Shown here: positions 39,501-51,382 of the stretch, piece by piece
Position numbering within the stretch: position 1 is the stretch's first letter
Layout of the letters: each line of letters starts with the position of its first letter
Assembly: GCA_024516035.1 (NCBI GenBank)
Contig: CM044955.1
Span: 44,024,592-44,088,591, forward strand
DNA length: 64,000 nt
Origin: Bactericera cockerelli
Taxonomy: Eukaryota > Arthropoda > Insecta > Hemiptera > Triozidae
Reading direction: 5' to 3'
Translations under genes and position numbers: made by a program
Notes under the pieces: generated by a model
The model's database searches: none
Seen by the model: only the letters and a program-made list of their open reading frames with translations
What the model was told of the DNA's origin: nothing

Positions 39501-40737
39501 TCCTTATCATTCACCTATCTCCCAGAAGGTAAAGTGGACACTATTATTGTAAGCTCTTACCCTAGTGCCAGGGGACCTATCCCAACTGGTCTGATGGTGT
39601 AAAATATGTATTGTAGAAGCACTACTCTGAAAGTAGGAAATTTGTAACTTTTCCCTTGTAGCAGCTTAGCTTGTTATTCATACCGAGCAAAGTTTGTAAA
39701 TAGAATTGTATTCAATTGCATGGTTCTGGGATTTCTGAGGGCCCTTGTCACTAATTTTATTTCTTCTTTTACAGACCGACAGTAAATTGTATAAATTTTC
39801 TAAATTTCTGTGAGATTCATTCACTACCTGACCATTGCGCACCGTTCACCATGACACATTCTTATGGCGATATTTATTATTTATCTCCTTGGTGTAGCCT
39901 CTTTTGTGTTTATTTTAGGAAACTTCACGATCCATTTCCACAGTTCAGATGCTTAAAGTTCTTTTTTATGTTTTCCTCACTCTAAATTCTTCTCGAACTT
40001 TTCCTCTTTTTTGTTGTTAACTGAAAATAAATGAAAAAAAAAAACCTCCTGGAACTTTAACTGAAACTCTACTACCATTTCAGTGTGTGATATTATTTTG
40101 CGTATTTGTATAATACAACTACGGGGACTGCGGCGTAGCGTGAGTCTATTGAAGCATGGTCGACGGGTATAATAATAAGGAAAGTAAAAAAGGGAAAACC
40201 CAGTTCACAAATATACATAAAAATAAATGTTCCTATTCTACATTGGTCCACAACATTTATGCATATATTTGTTAGTCCCGTGGTCGCATTCACCCAATAT
40301 ATCCTCACAGGGTAAACAAAATGGTACCTTTCTTAGTTTACCTACTCTAATAAATCAGTGTTTTAGATAGATAGAAAGTTTTCCTAAGAAAATATAAAAA
40401 AGCAGTTTGAAATGAAACGAGTCATCTGTTTGCAAAAGAAAAAATAGTCAACAGAGACTAGAATAGAATAATACGTATTATTCCTGTAGCTTGAACATTG
40501 AAAAAAGATTCTTCAATACACAAAGAATTCTCATTGCCGAGATTACATATTGCCAGATTTGGTTGTGAACAAGTTCGATTTTTTATACAATAGACATAGG
40601 TTATAACCCCGCTCTTTATTAGGACATGTATTTTATATATTTTCTATTCTTTCATTTTTATTGTATATATTTTTCCATATTTTCATTGTTAAAATAATTA
40701 TTTGTACTGTACATAATTCCATTTATATCTAACTACG

Positions 40738-40972
40738 GCTGTCGCTCGCTTTGCGGCCGAGGCATGGCCGTGAAAGCAAAAAATCCTTTTTCGTCAATGG
40801 CAGGTGTTGTATGGGAGTTCGAAAAATCCATTGCACATTTTTATTGCACATCTAGACTATAAGACAAAGCTACCTACAAATTTCAGCTTCCTAGGACTTA
40901 CGGTTTGGCTGTAGAGCGATGATCAGTCAGTGGTCAGTGACTACTTTGACTATATAATAGAATAAAGTGTTG
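40738..40972. repeat. Probable dispersed repeat, more GC-rich than flanks
   Basis: GTCGCTCGCTTTGCGGCCGA, GGCATGGCCGTG, TTTCAGCTTCCTAGGACTTA and GATCAGTCAGTGGTCAGTGA. The texture is that of a transposon 3' region with short iterations (CAGTCAGTGGTCAGTGA). It lies about 400 bp upstream of the Dpr exon. No second copy in the window confirms it. Confidence 0.4.
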
Positions 40973-41349
40973 AAGAATAATAATTATATAGTAGTTTAAT
41001 AAACTGTTAATAATTATTTTTTTTCCTTGACACATACCAAACTAACGAGTCATTTTACAATATACATAACACACTTATACGTAAAGGCACCTTGTCACGT
41101 GAATAGGATCAAGTCCTGATGTCACGAGCAGACAGTGTAATACCTACTTCACGTTAAAATAAAAATTAATGATGTCTACACTTGACATTAACTTACGCGA
41201 TAATAGTACTTGACATGGTAAGTCACCTGAAATTCAGTGTAATACCTACTTGTTTCGAGCAAGAAAAAGCTAAGTAAGTTTGAAGAATTTTATTTTTAAT
41301 TGATATTTTCATGTTTCTTGAACCATCATCTTGTTCTGTCTTCGCTCAG

Positions 41350-41563
41350 GTGACGTGGCACTACAAGCGAGGCAACGGCATTAACCTGCTGACTGTGGGG
41401 CGACAGCAGTACAGCAGCGACCAGAGGAAGGTGCTGAGCTTCCGCTACCCTAACAACTGGCGGCTGTTCATCGCTTTCATCAGCAACCGAGACGAGGGCT
41501 TGTACGAGTGCCAAGTGTCCACCCATCCCCCACTGGTGAAGAGAGTCTACCTCAGAGTAACAG
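41350..41563 (+). CDS. dpr-like: Dpr-family Ig protein, internal exon (most of Ig domain 1)
   Basis: Internal coding exon, read from phase 0, giving 71 codons plus one base. The peptide opens VTWHYKRGN, carries [14 protein letters not shown], and ends with the Ig signature [14 protein letters not shown] followed by VYLRVT. These are hallmarks of the first V-type Ig domain of Dpr proteins: the core Trp, the TVG..Y..DQR strand and the D-x-G-x-Y-x-C cysteine. The domain's first cysteine must lie in an upstream exon outside the window. The acceptor is a pyrimidine-rich tract ending TTCGCTCAG; the donor is ACAG|GTAAGA, a strong consensus. Base composition is clearly more GC-rich than the surrounding intron. 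Dpr proteins are membrane-anchored surface receptors that bind DIP partners in synaptic matching; that role is family knowledge, not visible here. Which Dpr paralogue this is cannot be settled from two exons. Confidence 0.93.
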
Positions 41564-42326
41564 GTAAGATGACTGCTTTCGAGCATCTATGAAGATGTGG
41601 GAATGTAAGTATTCTTCTGTTTTTCCCCCGTTAAGTGCTTGACATGGAACTGAAAAGAAAGAAGACAAATAAAAATCCAAGAACTAGCATTTTGTTGCAC
41701 ATATTTGTATTGAAAATGAAACAAAACTCGAGGAAATAAAATAATAAATAGGCATACAATACCAAACCTTAGTGTCTAAGAAAATTCTTATAAAAAATAT
41801 TGCCAAAGACTACGGCGCCGGCATCAAAATAGAAAATTGTATTTATTTTATTATTACCAACACCATAAAACATTACGAAATAAAACAATCCGGCTTAGCT
41901 ATAGCCAGAACACTCGACATTCAAGCGCAATGGGTACAGACGAAAAATAGGAAAGAAAAGCTGTATATTTGAACAGCAATAATAAAAATAATAATTTAAA
42001 GTACTTCGCTCCCTGAGATTTTAGTAGAACTCGCATTGTACACTCACACCCCATTGCGTAGGAAACACATTTATTCATACAACAAACAAAATTCAAAGTC
42101 CTAACTTTTTCGAGAAGAAGAAACGGGGAAACCAATGGTACATGCAGTATGAGTAATATCACCATATTTTTCCGTCCGTTTTTTTATCCTCTCACACAAA
42201 AGTCAAACACAAAACCACCACGAAAGTACACTCCGGGTATGAAAAATGAACTTGCCATTATCAGGAGCAGAAAAAAAAAACGTAAAGGTAAATTGGTACG
42301 TGAATGAGAGAGGGGGTACCCTTACC

Positions 42327-42575
42327 CATTCAACCTTTGGAACAGACCTCTCTTTCGCTTAAAATATTTCAAATGGGGGAAAGTGGTTTGAAAAAATTCT
42401 ATTCATAAAAATACTGCCGACCTCCCATTATACGGGGGTATGATGCTCATTAGGGGCCACCACTCTCACTCAAATTATTCAAACTAAATGAAATCAGCCT
42501 TGTGGTGGATGTTTTTTTAAATATTTTTTCCACAGAATAAATATTTTTCATATTTTATATGCTTGTTGTGAATTT
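42327..42575 (+). repeat. Dispersed repeat X, copy 1
   Basis: Aligns by eye over ~245 bp with 47927-48180: GCTTAAAATATTTCAAATGG, GGAAAGTGGTTTGA, CTCCCATTATACGGGGGTAT, GATGCTCATTAGGGG, CACCACTCTCACTCAAATTA and ATATTTTTTCCACA. No head, TIR or coding frame is recognised. Confidence 0.88.
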
Positions 42576-44424
42576 AACTAATACCTATCTGTTGGTAAAT
42601 AAGGCATCAATATTAATAAATATCTGTTTTTAATTATTTATCCATTAAAGCACATGTAGGTACATTTTGGATTACTGCAAGTAGTGAATCGTCGTAGGTG
42701 AATTATAAAAAAAACTTCGTTATTTACGAAAAACAACTTATTGACGGAATATCGCCTATGACGACCATTCAAGTGTTTTTAAAAGGCATAGCGGTAGATA
42801 AATACAGGAATTATTCATGTGAGTTTTAATATTTGCGAAAATTCTAAGCAATTAATCATCCACCCTGTTGAAATGGCCTTGTCCGCTGACCCATATCAAG
42901 TCTCAAGTGCCTTGTGTGTTTCATAAAGCAGTTTATAATTCATCCAATTTATATTATCGCCGAGAGTGGCTGCAGGAAAGGATTGTCGGAGACCCATCGG
43001 CTGTTTAACTTTCAGTCCTAAATCCTATTCCTACCTCATTCGTCTTTGTTCAAATGATGAACCAACAGCAAACCGTTCTAATATCAAAGCAGATTATTTC
43101 TCTCCTTTTCCTTCTTCTGCCTGTTTATTTCCTATTCCCTCCCTACTTCTCTCCTGATTTTCTAACATTTAATGAAATGGAAGGAGTTATTCTAGAATGC
43201 GCAAACAAAAAATTCGGAAAGCTGAACTTACTTTAAGCCTCTTAATTTTGAACTTTCCTCGAGCTTCAAAGCTTGAGACTTGGTCTGAGATAAAATAAAC
43301 AAGCAATAGATAATTTTTAAAGCTTGTTAAAATAATGAACAAACCCACGAGTCCTACCAGTTAGCATTATCTTTCTCCTTGGCGGCATTTGGCGCATCCA
43401 TTATGTTTTAGTAGGACTTTCAAAAATTAGAAGCCAGTTTCTTCTTACGAAAGACATAAAAAATGTCGTCAGCTAATTCATAGAAAGGCAAGGAGCGCCA
43501 TTATCAAGCGCAATGTGTTTTTGTTTTATTATGTCTTGCACATGATACTTTAATTAAGTTGTGTGGACAGAGCAACAATAAAAGTAAGTAGCTACCGTGT
43601 CTACAGGGTCAAGTAGCTGTTTTTCCACCATATTAATTTCTTTTTCCTAATTTCTTCTAAAGTGCTTTCTCTATCAAAGAAAAGAGAAGTTAAAAACTTT
43701 TCTTTCTCTTAATAGAGAAAGTACTTTCAAATAATTTACTATTCCTGTAATCGGAGGAGAATTTCGTTTAAGCAAAGAATCTTTCTATGTATTAATTGTA
43801 TAACCATAGATAAGTCTAGACTTCATACATTAGTCCCCACTTGACCATCCAGCGGTCAAACATATATTATGTACAATTGTACATGTACATATATTGTATG
43901 AGCCAATTGTTGTTTGTTGTATTTCCAAATATCCCAAGTTGACCGTTTTGGTCAAGGTTAGACACAGGCAGCAATTATTATCAGAATACATAATTGTAGC
44001 TAGACCCGTGTGCTACCCCATGGCGACCCCTCTCCTGGTAAGATCTGTGTGTATTAGAGCTATGACCTGAAGTGAAACTCAAGAAGCGGCCATTGTGGTC
44101 TAACAAAACTACTCAAAACTCAGAACAAGAGGGATAATACATAGTGTCCGTGTAATATTTCAAAGGTTTCTGTGCTTCACTCTACATCTGTTCTGCAATA
44201 TCTTTTCTCCAACATAATCTACCCGTTATGAAAAAGGTCAAATAATGCAGACATTTTTTGTTTCTCTTCTGCCATTATAGATATTTCTCATCCCTCTATC
44301 GAAAGCTTTTTCTCTATGTTGCCATATTTTTTCTCAAAAAAAAAAAACATTTGAAGTCATTGAGAAATGACACGAAAGTAGGGTACAGGAATCTGGAAGG
44401 CGGGTTGGAAGGGAGATAATATAT

Positions 44425-44530
44425 AGAGGCGAGAGAAAGTTGGTGGAAGAAAGAGAGAAAACAGAGAAAAAGACAAAGAGAGAAAAATGGCGAAAGAGAC
44501 AGATAGGAAAGGAAAATCAACAAGATGGAA
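44425..44530. repeat. Purine-rich tract (GA-rich)
   Basis: About 100 bp of GAGAAA/GAAAGAGA-type sequence, an opposite-strand counterpart of the CT tracts. ORFs here are compositional. Confidence 0.8.
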
Positions 44531-44884
44531 AATGGACTAAAAGTTTCACCGTTAGAAATAGTACGAGAAGTATGCCCTTGCGTTTCTCCAGGTCACCAGA
44601 CTGGCTTGTAATATATCATTGAGAATAAAACTGTTCCTTTGTCTCTTGTTTAGGTAGGGGTGGTAAAAGTTTCTTTACCACTTTTATATTTCTTGTGGCC
44701 AAAGTTTCCAAGTATAATGTCTAGGATGCCCATTCCATGTCATGTTGGGCACAGGGCTGTATTATTAGAAGAGGTAAGTCTGGTAAGTGCAAATGGTTTG
44801 GTGAAATGGTTCTTGCCTGCTCTATGAAGTTAAGTAGCAACTAGAATGGCTAAAGTTTAGATCAATGATTCTTTTCAATTATTG

Positions 44885-45094
44885 TGTTAACGTCGCTTTC
44901 AACTGCATGGTCAATTGGTCATGTGTCATATCACGACGGGGGTGTGTTATCCTCCATTCGCTTGAAACTCACAAACCATCTAATCAAATAAACCTCACTC
45001 AGCCTGAGTGGTGCCTGGAATAGCCCGCATCACGATGATTTGAATTTGAATAGTCACGGATCCAAGTTTTAGCCCCGCTGAACGTTGCTTCATG
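44885..45094 (-). repeat. SINE group A, nearly full-length, 5S-headed
   Basis: On the minus strand: GAAGCAACGTTCAGCGGGGC (5S box A region), then CTTGGATCCGTGACTATTC (box C region). The core follows with CACTCAGGCTGAGTGAGGTT, AAGCGAATGGAGGATAA and CCCCGTCGTGATATGA, and the tail with ATGCAGTTGAAAGCGACGTT. This is the best single view of the whole element, about 210 bp. Its 5' end is abutted by the TIR element at 45103. A second 5S-like scrap (GAAGTTAAGTAGCAACTAG) lies at 44825-44845 on the plus strand. Confidence 0.85.
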
Positions 45095-45629
45095 TATAAA
45101 TACAGGGTGTTCATAAAGTCCCGGCCCACCCCTCGTATTATCTCAAGAAGGGATGAAAATATAGAAAAACGCAAAAACCCGCATACCTTATAATTTTTTG
45201 GAGGATTAAGGTTCAGAAACAACAAAAAATCCTAGACTGCCCCAGTCAGGCTTGGGCGGACAACATTAAAAACTTAAACGGAATGGTATGTTGTGGTCAT
45301 ATTTTTTTTTAAGCCTCACTGAGAAAAGTTCATTGCATCAAATTTCAGTGAGTTACGACCTACCGTTCACGAGATACAGGGTTGGCCGTCCTGGCTAATA
45401 TCCTCATGTTCTGACCTATGTATAACTTGTTATCCGTAAGGTACAGCAGGATAAAATTAATTTATTGATACAGCGAAACCTTTGAAACAAGATGTAACTC
45501 AAGCTATTCTTTTGGTGTTAGTTTCTGGTCGGTTTCGTCAGCCAGCCGGACGGATAACCAGCCGGCAAAAGTTTGAACTAAAAACATATAGAGTTGTTAA
45601 AGGAGTTAACATATAAAAAAAATTCCTGC

Positions 45630-45704
45630 CCCGCTGGGAATCGAACGCAGGTCACCATGCGTACAATGCCTAGCGCGCTAACTCACTCTGCCACGGTGAC
45701 TACT
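45630..45704 (-). repeat. tRNA-like SINE head inside the 45103-46353 element
   Basis: The minus strand reads GTAGTCACCGTGGCAGAGTG, AGTTAGCGCGC (A box) and CTGCGTTCGATTCCCAGCGG (B box). A group A tail (GATATGACCATGCAGTTGAA) follows at 45706 on the plus strand. It cannot be a functional tRNA: the arms do not pair as a cloverleaf by eye. Confidence 0.7.
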
Positions 45705-45831
45705 GATATGACCATGCAGTTGAAAGCGATGTTAAATTTTTGTTTAAAAAAACGCTTGCATACGAGTCTGCAACCATTGGACATTTTCATCTTTACTATT
45801 CAAGGTCCAAAACCCAACTGACCAAATTCGT

Positions 45832-45947
45832 ATTGTGCGCATGACACATACCTTCTCTCTTCTCTCCCTCTACAATTCAATACTTCGCCATTGTGCGCAT
45901 GACACACACTTTCCCTCTTCTCTCCCTTTACAATTCAATATTTCGTT
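45832..45947. repeat. Tandem pair, 58-bp unit
   Basis: ATTGTGCGCATGACACA occurs at 45832 and 45890, each followed by CTTCTCTCCCT-like and ACAATTCAATA. It lies inside the 45103-46353 element. Confidence 0.85.
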
Positions 45948-47440
45948 ACATAATATCGTTACATAATTTCGTCACATAATTTTGGTTATGTGCCAGAGCA
46001 AAGACATGAAAATGTCAAAATTATCCTTCTGAAACTTCCGTTTACGAGCTATAAGTCAACCCGTAGGCATAATAGACAGGACTATCGACCTGTGCCTCGA
46101 GAATATTTGTTGGAAATTTGTTGCAAAGATTTCTTTTCTCAATAAGACCTTTAAAAAAATATTTCCAAACGACTTAAAATTTCGTTTAAGATTTTAATGT
46201 TGATCCGTGCTCAACCTGAGTAGGGCAGACTAGGATTTTTTTTCTGAAATTTAATCCCCTTAAAAAAGTAAGGTATGTGGGTTTTTGAGTTTTTCTATAT
46301 TTTCAGCCGTTCTTCAGATGCGGGGTGGGGTGGGACTTTATGGGCAGCCTGTGTACATAGCACGTAATATTTAAAATCAGTAAGGCGCAATATTAGAGGG
46401 GAAAAAATTAATGCGTCTTAATAATCCTTTCTAACCAAAATAATACTTCACTATTTGTACTGACCTCAATATAAGGTTGGTATGTGTTGAATGATACATA
46501 TTGATTTTAATACAATTTTCAATTGGCAGTATTTTTTCTTTTCTTTGAAATCCTTAGAAACATCGTGTTTTTTATTACAAAGAACTGAAAGGCGTGCTCA
46601 CTCGGGCAGTATAGCTACTAGATATACAGTCCATTACTTAATCCTCAGCTACTGAACCTGAGGTACGTGATTGGGATGGAAATTATTAAAAATAGCATTT
46701 AGAAAGGGTCGCACGCAGACAACCCACCACCCATACTAAGTGGCTTTTATCTTTTGAAAACCCTCTGCTTTGGAAACAAGGTGAATAAGGACATTTATAT
46801 GAAATGAAAAAAATAGAAGATTTGTATGGTAAAGTTTTGTTTATTGTTCAAAAAAAGGCGATTTAGTATACTTTCTATAAAAAAAAACACTGCTTTTCCC
46901 TGTGAACTATTAAACATGTTACCTGAGGTCGTACTAGGTGTCTGAATATAGCACAATTCCGACAATATGTCAGAAATTCAAAGGATAAAAATATTCGATG
47001 TACAGGAAAAATGATAATTAGTTTTTCAAGGAACTGCGTTCAAAGAGTCATAATTGTTCTTGAAATTTTCCTGTTACCTACTTTTCCATTCGTAAAATTG
47101 CTCCAGGTCATGTGAACGCATAGATAGTTTACAACATTCAAAGTAAATAATAAGGTTTGTTTGAAGAACGCGGGATCTAATAGATCTTCCATGAGTAATT
47201 AATGAGTAAAAATAATTTGTTGTTCATAATTATGTATGAGCTCATTATAATCAAGACCCTTTAGCAGTATGAATTTCAGAGAAACGATGAAAAAAATATT
47301 ATTATTGTTATAATATGGCAACCAGCGTAATATTATTAAACTTATGTAGATTACAGTACTAAGTATAGTGGTATTATTACTTTAGTTATACAAAAATTTA
47401 AGTAGGTCAATTTTATGTCGCAAATGAAATATATGTCACA

Positions 47441-47605
47441 TGTCGCAACTAGGTAGTCGTTTCTCACATCAAAGCAGCTGCTCATATTGTCCTCATTATT
47501 ATTTGAGGAAAATTTCCCGATATCCAAAGTATAGGAGGAACAAATTCAGACCTCGTCGGAATTTAAACTTGAGTCACCTTGCGCCAATAAGTTTGCTTGC
47601 AATTT
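47441..47605 (-). repeat. SINE group B-like, degenerate
   Basis: GTCGTTTCTCACATCAAAGC, AGCTGCTCAT, GAGGAAAATTTCC and a head-like CTTGAGTCACCTTGCGCC. The match to group B is weak but in the same order. Confidence 0.45.
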
Positions 47606-47926
47606 TAACAAGGTGGTTAAATAATATATAATAATATTTAACTTTGGGTCAACACAATAAACACTGAAACAGGTATCTTCTTGCTATCCCATGGTCAGAA
47701 GTGGATAACACAAATTCTCTATAAATTAAAAAAAAAAAAATATCCAATTTCGTCAGTGTCAATTTCAATCGAGTCTTCAAAATACCTAATATTATAGTTA
47801 GAAATTGGTGATTTTAATGGCAATTAATGGAACTCGAGGAGAACGGAACCTTAGTGCTTAACATGCTGTAAAATTGCAAATGAAATATGTGGATTTTTTT
47901 TTTTTAAATTAACAACTGATAGAGAA

Positions 47927-48180
47927 ACCCATTGACCTTCGGAACAACCTCTCTTTTGCTTAAAATATTTCAAATGGGGGGAAAGTGGTTTATAAAAATT
48001 CTATTCACAAAAATACTAGCCGACTCCCATTATACGGGGGTATGATGCTCATTAGGGGGCACCACTCTCACTCAAATTATTCTAACTATAATGAAATCAG
48101 CTTGTGGTAATGTTTTTAAATATTTTTTCCACATGAATAAATATTTTTCATATAATTTTATATTCTTCTTGTGAATTGCA
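47927..48180 (+). repeat. Dispersed repeat X, copy 2
   Basis: In the same orientation as copy 1, about 5.6 kb downstream in the same intron, with scattered single-base changes and small indels. The element type is unknown. Confidence 0.88.
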
Positions 48181-48590
48181 ACTGATGGATTAAACCTAAC
48201 TAACTTAAATATTTACAAAAAAAATATTTTTAAGTATGACAAATGTAGGAATTTAGCTTTTTACAGAATTTTATTTAATAATAGAGCATGAATGTCATAA
48301 AAATTATAGTACAAATTATAAAAAGAAAGCAGGAGGCATGGCAGTATATTATTTTACTTGTTTTATGTGTATAGTACTGACCGTACCACCCTGTATTGGA
48401 CAAGAAATATGTTCTGAGGGCACCTTTTCATGTTATTTCATTAGATACCTCCCCACAGTATTATGTTTTTTCCCTTTTTTGAGCTAACATCAGAGAGGAT
48501 GATAAGGGTCATCCGCCCCTAGGACAAACAAGGACAACCACTCAATACTTATTTGTCCAATACTGAAACACACGGGTCCATAAGACACGA

Positions 48591-48605
48591 GGGGGGGGGG
48601 GGGGG
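48591..48605. repeat. Poly-G run of 15
   Basis: Fifteen consecutive G in AT-rich surroundings, between ACACGA and TTGAGG. Confidence 0.97.
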
Positions 48606-48882
48606 TTGAGGAAGAGATTCCCGGAAATGTAAGGAAAAAACATCCAGAACTAAATTTTATTTCTTATTCTCTTGTTTGATTATAAACCAAGAGACGGTTA
48701 CACTCAGTACAGATTAGTTAGAAGATAGCGACTATATATTTACATTTAGGGACTTGTTGGGGTAAGGTAAATTTTAAGTAAATATACATAACATACATAG
48801 AGAGACACAGGCATCCTACATCCGAAGCTGCTCTCTCAACCTCAAAATAAAATTATTAATTCACATCATTAATTATAACCCT

Positions 48883-48965
48883 CCCTCTTTTTGTCTCTCT
48901 CTCTCTTCTCTCTCTCTATTTCTCTATCTCCTTTTTCCTTCATTTTCTCATCTCCCCTTTTCATT
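48883..48965. repeat. CT-rich tract
   Basis: CCCTCCCTCTTTTTGTCTCT followed by CT dinucleotide runs and CTTTTTCC-type sequence. Confidence 0.88.
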
Positions 48966-50739
48966 CCCGGCAGAACGTTATCAATACAGAAAGGAAAAAA
49001 AAACCTTTTGGAAAGAAAAAGAAAAAATAAAGAAATTTATAGAGGTTCGAGTTTATCTTAACAGCAAACTTTTCTTCTCAAGTCTCTCGAGTATATGATA
49101 CGCAGAATGGCTCAAGATTGTTCATTTCTCAGGATGACAAGAACGTTCTGTTTCCCATCATAATGAACTTCTTGTCTCTATCAAAATGATCAAACTTGTA
49201 GTCTCTCATGAACGTGTTTTTGGTCCGACGCCGACGGCCAAATGAACCACTTTTCATGAACTAATTTTCCTATCATTGCGAGTTTTTGGTGCTATCAAAA
49301 TAAACTTGCAGTCTTTTACGAAATCATTTAACTCGTTTACCTACCATTGCGCGATTTTTGGTTCTTCTGTTAAGAATGAACTTTTATAGTATTTTATCTC
49401 AGACTTATTTTTCCTCTTAACAAGAGCGTTTCAAGATGTACAATTGTTCATATCTATTTCCCAAATCAGCCTAACTAGTTTACTATTTATATCTACTTAC
49501 CACTTACCTATACTCGTATATTCATTCTAATTACATGTATTGTGCGCTTGAAATTATATATTTAGATGATGATGCAGGAGCTAGCCACGTACCTACATGA
49601 TACGAAGAAGTAAACCATTGGATTGCATACTCTGTAGAGCCACATCAATAGCACAATGGAGCTCATAAAAAACTCTTCTTTCGTAAAGCACTTTACAGTT
49701 TTGGGATACTTTTTTGAAAAAGAAAAGGGTGTGCAAAAAGCACCGAAATTTTCCTGACTCATAAGAATCCAGAGAAAACTCATTTTTCTCGACAGAGATG
49801 AAGAAATTTCCTGGCACCCTGCGCTGAAGTCATGTTTCCTATAAAATATACCAGAGAGCAGATAGCAGGGTCGTAAATTTTCAGAAAACATTCCGAATAT
49901 CGTTAAGATAAAAAATTCAATACGAGTCCATATTTTTTACTCTCAAAAGTTAGTGCGAGTAGAAAAATTCTTGCTCACTGAGGCATGGTGCAATCTATCA
50001 AGAAATGTCAAGTCGCTCTTTTGACAATAGGTAGAGAAAAGTGAAGATTGAATAGTGAATGTTGAAGTGAATATCTAGACGTGCACCTTATAGGGGAGAT
50101 CATTTTCTGAATAAAGCGCCGCGTTGTGAAAACCATTTGTCTAAAAAGGTTTGCTCTTGGGGGAAAAAACTTGGGCTTTAAAACCATCACCGTAATTATG
50201 GGTAGCCACAATAAAGAGGCTATTGTTATATTAAACAAGACAGGAGAAACTAACTTAATGGAAAATATGTATAGTTGAGAAATATGTACAGTTCGTTAGA
50301 AATTTCTTCCAGGGATGTATTTTCCCTGGAGGCGCTTTTCCTTTATTTTAGATCTACTTTTCATTATGTTTTCTCTCTTCTTTCCTTTAATTTGTCTTCA
50401 ATTTAGAGATCATGTAGTGAGGGTGCTGAGAGGGGTGTGGTCTTTATTAAAACCTAGGACTCCGGGAAAATTAATTTCAACATCAAAGAGGCGTCGCGTC
50501 GCGAGATGGCCTGGATTGTATTACTTAAGACCCTAGCTCCATCACTGCTCTCTGGCGTGCTTGCGGTTTGTGGCAGAAAGTTTTACGCTGATTGTCGTAC
50601 CTACATATTTTTCATTTAAATCCAAACATTTTATAAAACAAAATTTTCGTACATTTTTATCGAGGGTGACATAAGATAATAAATTAAAAAAAAAAAAAAT
50701 TAAAAAAATTATCATACCTATATGTGTTATTCACTTTCG

Positions 50740-50840
50740 TTTTATCACAACTACTCAAACTCGCTAAATTTACGCTGAAACCGGGCCTTGAACCACCGAC
50801 CTCCAGGTTACAAGTCCGCAAGCTAGATCGGAAAGATAAT
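50740..50840 (-). repeat. SINE group D, 5' half
   Basis: On the minus strand: GCTTGCGGACTTGTAACCTG, GAGGTCGGTGGTTCAAGGCC, CGGTTTCAGCGTAAATTTAG, CGAGTTTGAGTAGTTGTGA. It is close to the copy at 61531. Confidence 0.78.
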
Positions 50841-51189
50841 AAATTATCTTATATCGTACGAGAAGACGTTGTATAGAAGGTGTCCAAGAATTTTTTTTTA
50901 TATATAGAAATTTTCAGTATCAACTTCAGGAGACATTCTAAGAACAAAAAAGAACCAAACCGAGAAATGAAAAAAAAATCATTTTGAAATTTTTCCAAAA
51001 AAAATGCAGTTGAACTTGTTAAAAGTGGTGTAAATGGTTCTAATGTCTTTTTGTATTATGATTATTAAGTACATGTATTGTCTCAAGTAAATACCTAGCA
51101 TTTTGGCATTTTGCATCTGTTTGCATTCAAAACTGAGTTATTATTTTGTCAACGGCGTTTTTCGAAAAATGATCTGAGATTATTTGGGT

Positions 51190-51382
51190 CGGTTTGAATG
51201 CACCGGTTCTCCTAGGATCACTGAAGTTTAGCAAAGTCCAGCGAGGTGAAGGCTTCGGGGTGCTGGCATTCCGACCCAAACCAAGCTGGGTGAGGTTAAT
51301 GTAGGTAGCAGGTTTGTTAGTGTCCTGCGAATGGAGGGTAAAACCCCCGTCGTGTATGACCATTTGACCATGCAGTCTCACT
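51190..51382 (+). repeat. SINE group A, longest 5S-derived head
   Basis: CACCGGTTCTCCTAGGATCA, CTGAAGTTTAGCAAAGTCCA and GCGAGGT follow 5S rRNA from the CGGTTCTCGTCCGATCACTG segment onward, further upstream than other copies. Then come GGTGCTGGCATTCC, CCAAGCTGGGTGAGGTTAAT, GCGAATGGAGGGTAAAACCC and CCCGTCGTGTATGACCA. Head and core are contiguous, so this is one element. Confidence 0.88.

Larger units (their letters stand above)
1..41349. other. Non-coding sequence upstream of the first visible dpr-like exon
   Basis: The exon at 41350 begins with a splice acceptor inside an Ig domain, so sequence immediately upstream is intron of the same gene. Whether the intron extends back to position 1 cannot be seen. 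No ORF here shows convincing coding character; the longest are low-complexity or repeat-derived. Mobile-element remnants are annotated separately. Stretches where I see only AT-rich unique-looking sequence include 1-2800, 2900-5990, 7220-10720, 11030-12780, 13070-14190, 14320-16040, 16570-19140, 19500-20580, 21400-23380, 27070-30100, 31860-34400, 34580-36340 and 36520-40730. Confidence 0.7.
45103..46353. mobile_element. Long-TIR DNA element flanked by TA
   Basis: Left end CAGGGTGTTCATAAAGTCCC; right end, reversed, CACAGGCTGCCCATAAAGTC. Similarity between the ends extends about 130 bp inward: GAAAATATAGAAAAACGCAA, CCCGCATACCTTA and AATCCTAGACTGCCCCAGTC at the left, with matching reverse complements at about 46210-46320. 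TA flanks both ends (45101-45102 and 46354-46355), consistent with Tc1/mariner-type target duplication. There is no transposase ORF, and the interior contains a tRNA-like SINE head and a 58-bp tandem pair. Confidence 0.8.

Noticed and set aside
41326..41586. 86-codon minus-strand ORF
   Set aside because: It is a shadow of the Dpr exon on the opposite strand.
51205..51260. Possible 5S rRNA gene
   Set aside because: Only the 5' and central part resembles 5S rRNA; it is diverged and continues into the group A core, so it is a SINE head.
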